Both the position numbers and the translations under genes were made by a program. Below, one piece after another: positions 45,641 through 55,260 of a DNA stretch of 64,000 nucleotides (the stretch's first letter is position 1; each line of letters opens with the position of its first letter). The notes under the pieces were generated by a model. It was not told where the DNA came from. It saw only the letters and a list, made by a program, of their open reading frames with translations, and made no database searches. Source of the stretch: Bartonella sp. B1099 (GTDB lineage Bacteria; Pseudomonadota; Alphaproteobacteria; Rhizobiales; Rhizobiaceae); NCBI RefSeq assembly GCF_944801835.1, contig NZ_CALYLN010000002.1, forward strand, positions 186,001-250,000, in the 5' to 3' direction.

Positions 45641-47862
45641 TAGTTTATAACCGTTCTATCAGCACTACTATTCAAAAGAATGCCAAGAAAATTGATGAAT
45701 TTTGTGTGATCTTCTTTGGTGATTAAGCGTTTCTTTTCTGCTTCGTGAAACGCCTTAATTAATTCAACGGCTTTTTCTCTTGCCAACCCAAAATCTCCTT
45801 TTTCTCGTGCTGTTATGAGAGCCGCAATATCTCTCTCAGTACCTCTACGTACTTCTAAGATTCTACGTCCCCATTTTCCTGCTAAAGTTTTTATAACCGC
45901 CTTGATGAGGTGAAACTTTCCTCCACTCACAGCTTGTTCTGCTGCCTTTTCTTCGACTTCACCCATATGGTTTGGCAATCGTGCAAAAAGCTTTGTTCTG
46001 TCCACTTCTGGTCGCAACACTTTCATAAGTTGTTTTGCTTTATCCTCACCATAACTCTGCCGCAATTTTTCTTGACCATTTTTTGTGTCAAACAAACTCA
46101 AAAGATTATGTTCAAAATTCTGTGCATTGCCTGCCGCAGTTTCTATTTGTGATCGCACACCCTTTTGAAAAGCCTCTTTTTCCATTACCCCAAAATCTGA
46201 AAGTTGGCTGTTGATTGTATCAAGATCAACACTCTTCTTCAGTGCTTGCTTCCCTCGCTCCAAAGCATCACCGATAGTACGCTCATCATAATAAATTTTC
46301 CGTGCCTTCGCATAATCTGGAGATGACGTATCCAAAATGTCCAGAATGCGTTGTTTGAACAGAGTCAAATCTCGAGCATACCCTCGTTTTCCTTTGATAC
46401 GAGCAGCGTTAATTTGATCATCCAAAACCTCTTTCATTTTATGTAAAATCCGCATATTCAGCTTTGGATATCCGTTGCTTCCTATAACGGTTGCATCCAC
46501 TTCATTTGGCATTTGTGCAATTGCTTTTTTGTATGCTTTTTGGAATGCGGGGGTTTCTTGCAAGCGCGATAAATCTTCACGAACAGCATTTGAAATGGGA
46601 GAAGCTTTCGCCCTCTCATAAAATGGTTCAGCCTTTTTCTGTGCTTGCTTAATAATTTCTTCTTTTAAATTGAGCGTATCGACCTTTGGACCCAAAACCT
46701 CTGTCAAGGCATCACTTACTCGCTTATCACTGGCATATTGTCTTTCATTCAAACGATTACTTATGAGTGAATAGGTATCAGGATCTTTTTTTGCCGCCCT
46801 AAAAGCTCTTGCAGCAAGCCCATCATGAAGATCAATAATCATTGAATCAGGACCACGCTGTTTTAATGCTCTCTCAAGCTTATCAACCCCTTCATCGCCT
46901 AAAGTACGACTTACATCTCTAAGCGCTCTATCGCTTATTTGAAATGCCTCTTTTTCTGGCATTTGCGCTGCTTTTGCCGCCATTTCAGCTGGACTTATAG
47001 GTCCTCTCAATGCTGCTTTAAGTGATTTTGTCATAAAAGGTGTTACTTTGGATAACCCACTGGCAACAAATGGCGTTGCACCACCTAGCCCTGCACCAAA
47101 CAGTGTGGTTGCTACAGTATCCTCTACCCCCTCCCCCTCACCACTACCCGCTATCCCCCCATAAATGGCTCCGGTTTTTGCTGCGCGCCCCAAGCTAAAT
47201 TTTGCCGCCTCTTTGCTTGCAGCGGCTTTCATTGCTGCTTCACCTGCCGCTTTTGCCGCTGCCCGCTCTGCACCCTCAGCCAAAGCAGATTGCACCGCCC
47301 TTTCTCCTGCCGCTAAAGCTTTACTGGTTATTTGTGCTCCTGCCAGACCTGCTCTGCTCCCCAAGACAACATCAGCCCCAATTGCTGCACGAGCCGACGC
47401 CGTCGCAGCAGCAGCCCCTCCCGCAGGAGGAAATAGCGCAGAAGCAATTATGGGTGCCGCAGCACCCGTTAAATTCCCCGCAAGAGATGCATAAAAATGA
47501 TCTCGGTTTGCCGCTCTTTGATAATTTCGCCATCGCTTTGTTACTTCATTATATTTTTTGACTGCTTCTTCATCTCCCATCCAATAATTAATAGGTCCCA
47601 GAGGTCCCGAAGCGAATACTCCAGCTATTTCATCATCATAGCCTAGGGTTAACCCGTGAAGCGCTCCCCAGCCAAAAGCACCAGCCGTACTTGGATGTGG
47701 ATCATCTTCTTCTGTGATCGCATTATTTTCTGCAAAATAACCCTTTAGCCTTTCTTTATTCTTCGAGAAAAGCTCTTGCAGTTGTTCTGGTGTATAATCA
47801 CTCACATGCCCTATGACTCTTGTATTTTTTCTATGAATGAGAGGGGGTATTAATTCAGCCAT
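45640..47862 (-). CDS. Large internal virion/ejection protein
   Basis: The 740-residue protein (from MAELIPPL; AAGGAAA lies nine bases upstream, so I prefer this over the ATG at 47886) contains an alanine/glycine-rich segment (about 140-290) that could cross membranes, then about 400 residues of helical, charged sequence. Size, composition and position before a transglycosylase fit the DNA ejection proteins of podoviruses such as P22 gp16/gp20. No sequence family recognised. Confidence 0.7.
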   Translation of the reverse strand: MAELIPPLIHRKNTRVIGHVSDYTPEQLQELFSKNKERLKGYFAENNAITEEDDPHPSTAGAFGWGALHGLTLGYDDEIAGVFASGPLGPINYWMGDEEAVKKYNEVTKRWRNYQRAANRDHFYASLAGNLTGAAAPIIASALFPPAGGAAAATASARAAIGADVVLGSRAGLAGAQITSKALAAGERAVQSALAEGAERAAAKAAGEAAMKAAASKEAAKFSLGRAAKTGAIYGGIAGSGEGEGVEDTVATTLFGAGLGGATPFVASGLSKVTPFMTKSLKAALRGPISPAEMAAKAAQMPEKEAFQISDRALRDVSRTLGDEGVDKLERALKQRGPDSMIIDLHDGLAARAFRAAKKDPDTYSLISNRLNERQYASDKRVSDALTEVLGPKVDTLNLKEEIIKQAQKKAEPFYERAKASPISNAVREDLSRLQETPAFQKAYKKAIAQMPNEVDATVIGSNGYPKLNMRILHKMKEVLDDQINAARIKGKRGYARDLTLFKQRILDILDTSSPDYAKARKIYYDERTIGDALERGKQALKKSVDLDTINSQLSDFGVMEKEAFQKGVRSQIETAAGNAQNFEHNLLSLFDTKNGQEKLRQSYGEDKAKQLMKVLRPEVDRTKLFARLPNHMGEVEEKAAEQAVSGGKFHLIKAVIKTLAGKWGRRILEVRRGTERDIAALITAREKGDFGLAREKAVELIKAFHEAEKKRLITKEDHTKFINFLGILLNSSADRTVIN

Positions 47863-49846
47863 TGGTTTTTTCCTTAATGCGTCCATCTCGATCTATAAAC
47901 AATATGCCTTCCGGCAATGCTTCTATCTGTTTTTCTAGTGAATCATTTGACTGTGCATGATTTCCCTTATTCCCCTTATAAGCATCTTCCCCATAAGCAG
48001 CGCGAACGAGTTCGCTTGTTGCCTCTGCACCACCAAAAAGGATTGCCCGCGTTGCTGCATTAGATTTATTAAAAGTCTCAATAACTGTTGTTAAAGACTC
48101 TTTCATTTGCTCTGATGAAAGATCTTGATTGAGTGCTGCTACAGAATTTTGCAATGCTTGCAATTCCATATTAGACAAATTCCCAAAGCCAGATGCGCCA
48201 TTTGGTGAAAATGCTTTTGCTTTTCTTAAAGCGTCAAGACCGATATTTGCCTTCAATGAATCGAGCATATGCCCAAATTGTGCAGGCTCTGTTCCAGGAA
48301 TTTTTGCTAACCAATAACCAATCTTACCAACAGTGTGTGGACTTTCATCAATTATTTTTCTTAATTTCTCTGCCGATGAGATTGCCAGATTTGCTCTGGT
48401 AAGCTGGTCCGTAATTTTCAATTGTCTTTGCTGGTCTTTAATTTCCTGTTCGCGCTGCTCTTGGATTAATTTATGTTCTGCACCACTGCCTGTAATTGGC
48501 ATCGCACGTACACCACCGGCTGCATTTTCATCTTTAACAAGCATATAGCCAGCTTCAGGCTTTGACAGCATGCTACTCATATCCCCTCCTAGTCCAGAAG
48601 CAGTGGAACGTTGTCCCCCTTGTATAGGTATAATTTTCCCTGTGCTTGTTGAAACTTGGAAAGCCATATCCTCTGGCAATCCCTGTTCTGCCTTTTCTTC
48701 TGCTGTAAGTGTTCTATAACCTTCTTGAGGACTTAACGTGCTCCCTATGACCTTCTGAGCTAAATCTGGATATTGCGCAACTGCTTTTGCGTCTTCATCA
48801 CTATATCCTTTTGAACGCAAGAAATCTAAAGTTTGCTGACTAGAACCTGTCTGAGGGCTTAATGTACTGCCAATAATTTTCATGGCAAGATCAGGGTATT
48901 GTATAATTGCTTGCGCATCTTTATCGTTATACCCCTTTGAGCGTAAAAATTCAAAAATTGGTCTATTTTGTGCACGTACATTATTGCCTTGCCGCATAAT
49001 GATCGCTGCATTTGAAAAGCTTTCTTGCGGTGTTTTTCCAGAAGCCAACCCTGCAAAAAAATCCATGAGATGTTCGGAGAATTCTGATTTTCTAAAACGC
49101 TCCCATAAGCTGCTTGGATTTGCGTCTTTATGGATAAAATTTCCAACGGCGTTTACATAATCTGTTGCCTGATTAGAAAGATCATCGGATTTTAAATGTT
49201 TTTCTTCCGGCAAGTGTGCATTCAAATGTTTTTCTTCTCGTATTGGTGCCTCAAAAAAACTTTTTTCATCATTTTCTGAATCGTTTTTCAAAGGTTTTTC
49301 TGCCATAGATTTCCCATTAAATTGAGCAAGATAATCCATCGCCTCTTTTTGCTGTCGCCCTGCCTCATTCCCATCAGATTTATCTATGTTCGCACCAAAG
49401 GAAGATTGAGAAGGCAATGTTTCAACGACTTTTTGCTCTGAAATGCCATGCTTGTCTTGCTCTACAGCCTCTTTTGCTTTGACAAAATAATTTGAATAAT
49501 CCGGCAAGGGAGGCATTTGGTTTTTTAAATCATCCGTAGACATAATCAATTCTGCTGGCGTTTTTTTTCCAACTTCTCCTCCTGTTTGAGAGCCACGAAT
49601 AAGCCCACTAAAATCGACTTTTTCTGGATTATTAGACTCATCTCTAGCATCAAAAGGGTTTGTACTAAAAGCAGCACGTTCTAAAAAACTAGGCTTGTAT
49701 CGTCCTTCAAATGGCGTAGTTTGGGGCGTAGAATGTTTTTGAAAAAGATATTTAGGTAACTGAAGAAGACCCTGATATATTAAAGGGCGCAAAACTTTTG
49801 GATTCGTAAATAGTGATAAAGTATTAAAGCTGTTCTGTTCCATCAC
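47855..49846 (-). CDS. Internal virion/ejection protein with tandem 38-residue repeat
   Basis: The 663-residue protein has a polar, disordered-looking first 270 residues, then two tandem copies of a helix-turn-helix-like unit (FLRSKGYNDKDAQAIIQYPD and FLRSKGYSDEDAKAVAQYPD, each ending IGSTLSPQ, about residues 295-370) and a helical C-terminus. It overlaps its neighbours by 4-8 bases. An ejection role is inferred from position. Confidence 0.68.
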   Translation of the reverse strand: MMEQNSFNTLSLFTNPKVLRPLIYQGLLQLPKYLFQKHSTPQTTPFEGRYKPSFLERAAFSTNPFDARDESNNPEKVDFSGLIRGSQTGGEVGKKTPAELIMSTDDLKNQMPPLPDYSNYFVKAKEAVEQDKHGISEQKVVETLPSQSSFGANIDKSDGNEAGRQQKEAMDYLAQFNGKSMAEKPLKNDSENDEKSFFEAPIREEKHLNAHLPEEKHLKSDDLSNQATDYVNAVGNFIHKDANPSSLWERFRKSEFSEHLMDFFAGLASGKTPQESFSNAAIIMRQGNNVRAQNRPIFEFLRSKGYNDKDAQAIIQYPDLAMKIIGSTLSPQTGSSQQTLDFLRSKGYSDEDAKAVAQYPDLAQKVIGSTLSPQEGYRTLTAEEKAEQGLPEDMAFQVSTSTGKIIPIQGGQRSTASGLGGDMSSMLSKPEAGYMLVKDENAAGGVRAMPITGSGAEHKLIQEQREQEIKDQQRQLKITDQLTRANLAISSAEKLRKIIDESPHTVGKIGYWLAKIPGTEPAQFGHMLDSLKANIGLDALRKAKAFSPNGASGFGNLSNMELQALQNSVAALNQDLSSEQMKESLTTVIETFNKSNAATRAILFGGAEATSELVRAAYGEDAYKGNKGNHAQSNDSLEKQIEALPEGILFIDRDGRIKEKTNG

Positions 49847-50898
49847 TGCACCCTTTCCATTTCAAATCCAAGCTTGCCATAATCAACATGCAAAAAGCCT
49901 GTGGTATTATGTAAAAAAACGGCTTCGGGCTTTAACTTCAAAACGTCTTGTGCCATCACCCCGCGATAGCGCTCTGGATACCCCTTATAGTTGTATTCAT
50001 AGAGTTTATAGCCATTTTTCTGTCCAGCATCTGTGATGTTTTCTTTCGCTCTGATGTCGCTAAGTCCAGCAAAAGTACCAAGAATAGTTCCAACATTCCC
50101 AATAATTTGCCATGGATTAGGTTTTGGTTGCGGAGTAAACAGGGTCTGTTGTCCCGTTTGCATTCCGTAATTTCCAGCAGAAGCCGTACCAGCTGCAAGC
50201 AGCTTACTTAACTGGTCCCAATCAAGATTATTCTGCTGTTCCCATTTTTGTCGCTGTTCGTCTAATTGTTGTTGATGATTGGCATCAAGCAAACCGCTGC
50301 CTGCCAATGCATTGATATTTGCCTGACTTTGACCTTGAAAAAAGTTATTAGCACCAGCCAACTGATTTTGATTGGCTTGATCAATAAGACTATTGGCATT
50401 CATCATATTATTGACGTCTTGGTTATATTGCTGTGACAACGCCCCTGTTGCTATACCACCTAACTCATCTGCCAAAACACCCGTGTGCGCACCAGAACCA
50501 TAACGCCCTGCACCCGCCAATGAACTATTAATTGTGTTCGTCGCTTTATTTAATGCATTTTGCAGCGCTTCGTTAAAGTAAGGATTATTGCCTATCTCGT
50601 GACCAGAAGCCATGTTTTTTAAATTTTGGCTGGTTGAATTTTGCCCTGTAGCTAATCCATTTAAAGTACTGTTCTGATAATGAGAAGCAACGTTGTTAAG
50701 CCCATTAATCGCATTTTTTGTTTGATCACTTAAACCTGCAACACGTTCACCATCATAAACGGCTTTTCCGCTGCCTTGATTATAAAACTTCATGGCATCT
50801 TGAGCTGCACGTTCAAAGATACCCTTTGCCCATTCAGGTGGTGCATTTGTTTGCGTGGTATTTTGCGTCGTCTGAATTGGTTTTGAACTTTTTCCCAT
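49843..50898 (-). CDS. Virion protein with C-terminal S74-type chaperone-like domain
   Basis: The 351-residue protein is Asn/Gln/Gly-rich (about 1-250) and ends with a segment starting SDIRAKENI followed by GYKLYEYNYKG and YRGVMAQDVL, the hallmark of peptidase S74 intramolecular chaperone domains, though shortened. In podoviruses, similar proteins lie among head-tail and ejection genes. It starts one base after the GNAT-like gene ends. Confidence 0.72.
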   Translation of the reverse strand: MGKSSKPIQTTQNTTQTNAPPEWAKGIFERAAQDAMKFYNQGSGKAVYDGERVAGLSDQTKNAINGLNNVASHYQNSTLNGLATGQNSTSQNLKNMASGHEIGNNPYFNEALQNALNKATNTINSSLAGAGRYGSGAHTGVLADELGGIATGALSQQYNQDVNNMMNANSLIDQANQNQLAGANNFFQGQSQANINALAGSGLLDANHQQQLDEQRQKWEQQNNLDWDQLSKLLAAGTASAGNYGMQTGQQTLFTPQPKPNPWQIIGNVGTILGTFAGLSDIRAKENITDAGQKNGYKLYEYNYKGYPERYRGVMAQDVLKLKPEAVFLHNTTGFLHVDYGKLGFEMERVQ

Positions 50899-50899
50899 G

Positions 50900-51328
50900 T
50901 TAAAGCTGCTTTCTATATTCTAAAAGATTCACGAAATAGCCATGCGATTTAAGGGACTTTTCCCACCCACGCCGACCGATAATGATAAGTTCTTTCGCCC
51001 CTTTTTCTTTGTAATAGGCTTCAATTTGGGGAATAAGCTTCGTTAGGGGCGCTCCTCCTTTTCCCCCAAGCGTGACAATAACCGCCCGTAAAACTCCAGT
51101 GACAAGTTTCTGTAACTCTGTTGTAACATGTGCCATAAAGTTTTCATTCTCATCCACGATAATCCAGAGAAGCTTATCTCCTTTCAAAATATCGTTTAAA
51201 ATGCTCTGCGTATTATAATCATCGGGGAATTTTTTCTGAAAATAAGATATTGATTTTATAACCTTATCCAAATAGGGCGCCATTTGTTCAGCACTCCATT
51301 GTTGCGTGTTATAAATTCTAAAATTCAT
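50900..51328 (-). CDS. GNAT-like phage protein
   Basis: A 142-residue protein with the strand-helix pattern of GCN5-related acetyltransferases: LLWIIVDENENFMAHVTTEL, a short linker, then PQIEAYYKEKGAKELIIIGRRGW. Similar small proteins occur in tail regions of podoviruses. Acetyl-CoA binding residues are not obvious, so enzymatic activity is uncertain. It overlaps the next upstream gene by 4 bases. Confidence 0.6.
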   Translation of the reverse strand: MNFRIYNTQQWSAEQMAPYLDKVIKSISYFQKKFPDDYNTQSILNDILKGDKLLWIIVDENENFMAHVTTELQKLVTGVLRAVIVTLGGKGGAPLTKLIPQIEAYYKEKGAKELIIIGRRGWEKSLKSHGYFVNLLEYRKQL

Positions 51329-52782
51329 CTTATACCTGCAGGTTTTAGTGTCACATCAAAGCCTGTTATATGAGTCCATGGTGTGCTTTCTGGTATTCTC
51401 AGTCGCAAAGCATGATAACGAGCGCGTGAGCGAATATTGTACATCCCGCTGCTATAGCCAGCGTAACGTTCTTTTGCCCAATTTAATTGATTTCTATCAT
51501 CAATGATAAAAGCAGCTCCAACGCTTAAAAAACCATTTGTCGTATCTGCTTGAACAAAAGCCTCACTCATAAGATTAATCTGTCTGCCTGTATCGCCTAC
51601 AGTTTGTGAAGCAATGACAGCTTCCATAGGAGGACCAGCAAAAAAACCAAACCTATTGTCTGGAGTAAACGCTCCCAACATTGGCGCCCCATTTTGCCAC
51701 ATTTTACTATCAAGAGAAGCGTGTAAATCTTTCAAGCATGCTTGTACTTCGTCTAAGCCTTCTAATGTATAACCTGCCGCAAAGAGGGGAAATAAGAGAA
51801 GTGTCTCGCCTTTAATGACGCTCCATATTTGCAAGAGCCAATCATAAACATAGATATTCATCCCCATAATATCGTCATTTATAGAAAAATAAACACGCGA
51901 ATAGACTGGATCAATACAAGCTTTCATCTCATCAATGGCAAAGTTATTGTAAAGCGTAAAGATAGTTTTATCGACTTTGCCAAAACCAATAGGTAACATC
52001 TCACCTGCATTGTTGATTTGATAAAAACCATCATCAGAAACAAAAAAAGTATAGTCACCACGACTTGCAATTGCGCTGCTGCTTTTTGCTCCTATTTTGT
52101 CTTTTATTTTTACAAAACTAAATATTATTTTAGACCCTGGAACAAAGGTTGCATGATAAATGGCAGAACGCATAAAAATCAGCGGATTGGTTGCTTGTGT
52201 AGACCCTTGAACAAACTCACCATCGGGAAAATCTTGATAATCGCAACTTTTCTCACCAACCTTCCAATGTGTTGCATCATTAAGACCGGACCAGTGAACA
52301 CGATTTGGCTTATCTGTTAATTTCATCAAACAGACAAAATCTCCCCAAATACGAACAAGTCCAGCACGCGGGGGATTGCCTCCTAAATCATCAAATCTAT
52401 CTGCTGTTTTTAATGCCAGTATTTGCGGCGTATCATTGTTATTAACAGCAATGATGTAATCACCAAAGACAGCAAAAGACCAAGGGGCTGTTTCATTAGC
52501 ATGATAGGGTTCGCCAAACTTGCTCACATCTTTCCAGCCGCGTGTGCTGTTATCATATTCGTAAAGCTTTGTTGATGTTCCTACAATGATACGCACACCA
52601 CTCAATGAGCGTACTGCATAGACCCCTAAAATAACATCCGGAAAAGATTCTGAAACCGGTGCAACTTTGGGAACTGGAATATAGGAATTGGGTGCAGGCA
52701 AAACGTTGACAATCTCACGAGAATAACCCGTATTAATAAATGCAACATCTGGTCTAAATTCAGCAATAGGAATAAAAGTCAT
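51325..52782 (-). CDS. P22 gp10-like packaged-DNA stabilisation/tail hub protein
   Basis: The 485-residue product (from MTFIPIAEFRPD) is beta-rich with repeated strand patterns (RSLSGVRIIVGTSTKLYEYD; GDYTFFVSDDGFYQINNAGE), like P22 gp10, which closes the portal. The ATG overlaps the stop of the preceding gene as TGATG, so I prefer it to an in-frame ATG 13 codons upstream. Position after the adaptor gene supports the call; sequence similarity was judged only by eye. Confidence 0.7.
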   Translation of the reverse strand: MTFIPIAEFRPDVAFINTGYSREIVNVLPAPNSYIPVPKVAPVSESFPDVILGVYAVRSLSGVRIIVGTSTKLYEYDNSTRGWKDVSKFGEPYHANETAPWSFAVFGDYIIAVNNNDTPQILALKTADRFDDLGGNPPRAGLVRIWGDFVCLMKLTDKPNRVHWSGLNDATHWKVGEKSCDYQDFPDGEFVQGSTQATNPLIFMRSAIYHATFVPGSKIIFSFVKIKDKIGAKSSSAIASRGDYTFFVSDDGFYQINNAGEMLPIGFGKVDKTIFTLYNNFAIDEMKACIDPVYSRVYFSINDDIMGMNIYVYDWLLQIWSVIKGETLLLFPLFAAGYTLEGLDEVQACLKDLHASLDSKMWQNGAPMLGAFTPDNRFGFFAGPPMEAVIASQTVGDTGRQINLMSEAFVQADTTNGFLSVGAAFIIDDRNQLNWAKERYAGYSSGMYNIRSRARYHALRLRIPESTPWTHITGFDVTLKPAGIR

Positions 52783-53480
52783 CAGAAATCCGTATGTTGA
52801 ATTTTCAATAAATTCTTGCACCGTGAGGTCTCAATTTGAAGAGCATCGAGTTGCTCTTGAAACATAGCAAAAGCTGCCGCTGCCATCTGTGGTTCTTTAA
52901 TAATATTGGTATAAATTTCATATTTTGCACGTGTTTTAATCAGTTCATAGGCTTCCAAAAACCATATTGAAGCTTCTTGTACACTCTCAATATCTTTTAT
53001 TCTGATAGGATCAAGAATAAGCCTGATAGAATAGATACGGTCTGGAGTTGGATACAAAATAAGCTTTTGTTCAAAATAACTGTATCGCGTAGGCATGCCA
53101 TGGTTACAATCATTCTCAAGGTTCTCAATCACGAGTGGATCTGTATGCAAAAGTTTCGATTTGCTGTGATTATCCTCATAAATGTAAGCATCAACAATGC
53201 GAACAGCAGCCGAAATAACTGGATTTTCCACGGCTCCATAACGGCTTTTCCCCTTCAGAGTAGTCAAAACAACTTCGCGACTTTCATTAAAATAAAAAGG
53301 CAATCGTTCACAAAACCGAATAGCTGAAAAAATTGCCTTTTGAACTTGATCAACATATTCATCTGTTTGATCATCTATTTCATCTTGGATATCATTCACC
53401 ATCTGAATGAAATTTTTATCATGAGGAACAATGGTCTGTTTGTCGCCAATCGGACCACCTGTCTGTACTATTATTGTCAT
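52782..53480 (-). CDS. Head-to-tail adaptor protein
   Basis: The 232-residue protein (from MTIIVQTGGP, with GGAAG upstream; an upstream ATG at 53513 would add 11 residues) is helical at its ends with a beta-rich middle (TRYSYFEQKLILYPTPDRIY). Size and location match the portal-bound adaptor proteins of podoviruses (P22 gp4 / T7 gp11 class). It is coupled to the gp10-like gene. Confidence 0.68.
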   Translation of the reverse strand: MTIIVQTGGPIGDKQTIVPHDKNFIQMVNDIQDEIDDQTDEYVDQVQKAIFSAIRFCERLPFYFNESREVVLTTLKGKSRYGAVENPVISAAVRIVDAYIYEDNHSKSKLLHTDPLVIENLENDCNHGMPTRYSYFEQKLILYPTPDRIYSIRLILDPIRIKDIESVQEASIWFLEAYELIKTRAKYEIYTNIIKEPQMAAAAFAMFQEQLDALQIETSRCKNLLKIQHTDF

Positions 53481-53550
53481 ATTACTTTCTTCCAAACATG
53501 AGGGGGCGTGCAAAGAACAAACGTCCCCTTATGCGTTTAAATTTACGCCT

Positions 53551-53991
53551 TTAACGATTGGTATAAAACTCAACAATCACTTCAGCCTCACCTTTGGTGC
53601 TTTTCTTGTCTCGTGTCATATAAATCGTTTTTTCAGCTTCTAATGGAACATCTCGTTCTTCCATGGCTATGTACATATCGCCATTGACACTTTGCAAAAG
53701 ATTTATATCTCCATAATCATCACCATGAGGCTCTTTTCCAAATGTGGCTTTTACGTCTTCAAAGTCTGTTATGGTATAAACTTTAATGCTTTTGATAAAC
53801 GCTCCTCGAGGGAGAACACCAATTTTCGTTATCAACCCTTGGTCTGTACATTTAACACGCGAGCGTAAAAAACTAACCTGCTGCGTACAATTGTTGCGTC
53901 CTTGTAAAACAGGTGGCAATCCCTCATCTATCATGGCAACGCTTTCCACGCTTTCATCAGTTTCCGTTGTAGTAGGATTTTCTGCCATCAT
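53551..53991 (-). CDS. Hypothetical head protein
   Basis: A 146-residue, beta-rich protein following the capsid gene. An acidic N-terminus (MMAENPTTTETDESVESV) precedes a compact domain with LITKIGVLPRGAFIKSIKVY. Related small proteins follow N4-gp56-type capsid genes and may decorate or stabilise the capsid. The start at 53991 gives a better spacing from AAAGGA than the ATG at 53997. Confidence 0.65.
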   Translation of the reverse strand: MMAENPTTTETDESVESVAMIDEGLPPVLQGRNNCTQQVSFLRSRVKCTDQGLITKIGVLPRGAFIKSIKVYTITDFEDVKATFGKEPHGDDYGDINLLQSVNGDMYIAMEERDVPLEAEKTIYMTRDKKSTKGEAEVIVEFYTNR

Positions 53992-54018
53992 TATCATCCT
54001 TTCATGAAGTTAAAATTG

Positions 54019-55161
54019 TTAGCTTGCTTCAGCAAAAGAAGGGATAACAATCGTGCCAAAGTCTTGTCCCCCTTGATCAGAATGGGGCAAGGTATAGCGT
54101 GATTTTTTCATGCCGATAATGGTCTTTGCAGCCAAACCAAATTCACGTTGATAATCAAACAGTTCTTCAACAAGTTTATAACGTGTACCGCCTTTCCCAT
54201 CACCTCCTGTTGCTCCATTGCCAACGCGCCCATAAGCCATAATCACGCTTTGCGCTCCAAGCAACACGGCACGACGAACAGATGTTACAGGTTCCCCTGT
54301 CTTTGAATTGATACCATTTGGTACATGCTCTGCTTCACGCAAGATGACACCGTTATACATACCCAGAGAGCCATCAAAAATTGGGTTTTGAGATCGCGTG
54401 CCATCGTAAGCTGCTTTGGTAATGTCTAACCATTGCCCGCTCTTTGTATTGGTACGCAATTGGGTAACCTGTGTTGGGTGGAGATACATTACATAAGCGG
54501 ATTTTCCATCAACACGAACCGGACGCAAGCGTGGATTTGCCAATTTAGCACGTTCAACAGCTTGATCTATAAGATCTAATGTAAAAACATCCTCTTTTGT
54601 AAGCTCTTCATCCGTTTTTTTCTTGCTTGGACGAATAATACGCAATTTGCTTGGCTCTAATGGTGCATTAAAACCATAATGCACCGGTTTAAGGGTTATG
54701 GTACGTCCTTCAAAATGAATCCATGGTGCTGTATAACCTGCTGCTTGAATGAAGAACATCAAACTTAAACGGTCTGCATACCAATCAACAAGCCCATCCT
54801 TTGCTTCTGTTCGTAAATTAAATAAAACACGTTGTTGATCAATAGTTCCTTCATATTTTACGCGGACAGCATGAGAAAGCTCATTGATGCGCACCGTTTC
54901 ATTCATAAATTGGAGTGCTTCTTCATTGCCTTCCAGCGTTTGTCCCTCGCTAACGCCATCCCCCATAAGTTGAACTCGTAATCCGCTCGTCACAGAGTCA
55001 CCAGCGGATTTTCCTAACATATCCAATACTTGAATAATGCTGTTTTTGCCTTTTCCCATCAGCGGTGCAATGGGCAACGCCTTTGAGGTTTCTGTGTTTA
55101 GCATCTTAGCCCAAATGCCAACGGCTAATGGGTCATTGAGCTTTACTTCTGTTACTGCCAT
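54019..55161 (-). CDS. Major capsid protein, N4-gp56 family
   Basis: The 380-residue protein matches the N4-gp56 coat family: DPLAVGIWAKMLNTETSK, GKGKNSIIQVLDML, LMGDGVSEGQTLEGNEEALQ and LRTEAKDGLVDWYADRLS. It builds the icosahedral head. Start chosen at ATG 55161, 11 bases from AAAGG; a TTG three codons upstream is too close to that site. It follows the scaffold gene by 100 bases. Confidence 0.92.
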   Translation of the reverse strand: MAVTEVKLNDPLAVGIWAKMLNTETSKALPIAPLMGKGKNSIIQVLDMLGKSAGDSVTSGLRVQLMGDGVSEGQTLEGNEEALQFMNETVRINELSHAVRVKYEGTIDQQRVLFNLRTEAKDGLVDWYADRLSLMFFIQAAGYTAPWIHFEGRTITLKPVHYGFNAPLEPSKLRIIRPSKKKTDEELTKEDVFTLDLIDQAVERAKLANPRLRPVRVDGKSAYVMYLHPTQVTQLRTNTKSGQWLDITKAAYDGTRSQNPIFDGSLGMYNGVILREAEHVPNGINSKTGEPVTSVRRAVLLGAQSVIMAYGRVGNGATGGDGKGGTRYKLVEELFDYQREFGLAAKTIIGMKKSRYTLPHSDQGGQDFGTIVIPSFAEAS

Positions 55162-55260
55162 TTCAATCAATGCCTTTCTTGGTTTTTAAAACTCGCCTTG
55201 CGGCACCTCCAAACGATAACAATCACTTGGATTCTCTCTGTCGCGCCACCGCGCACATCT

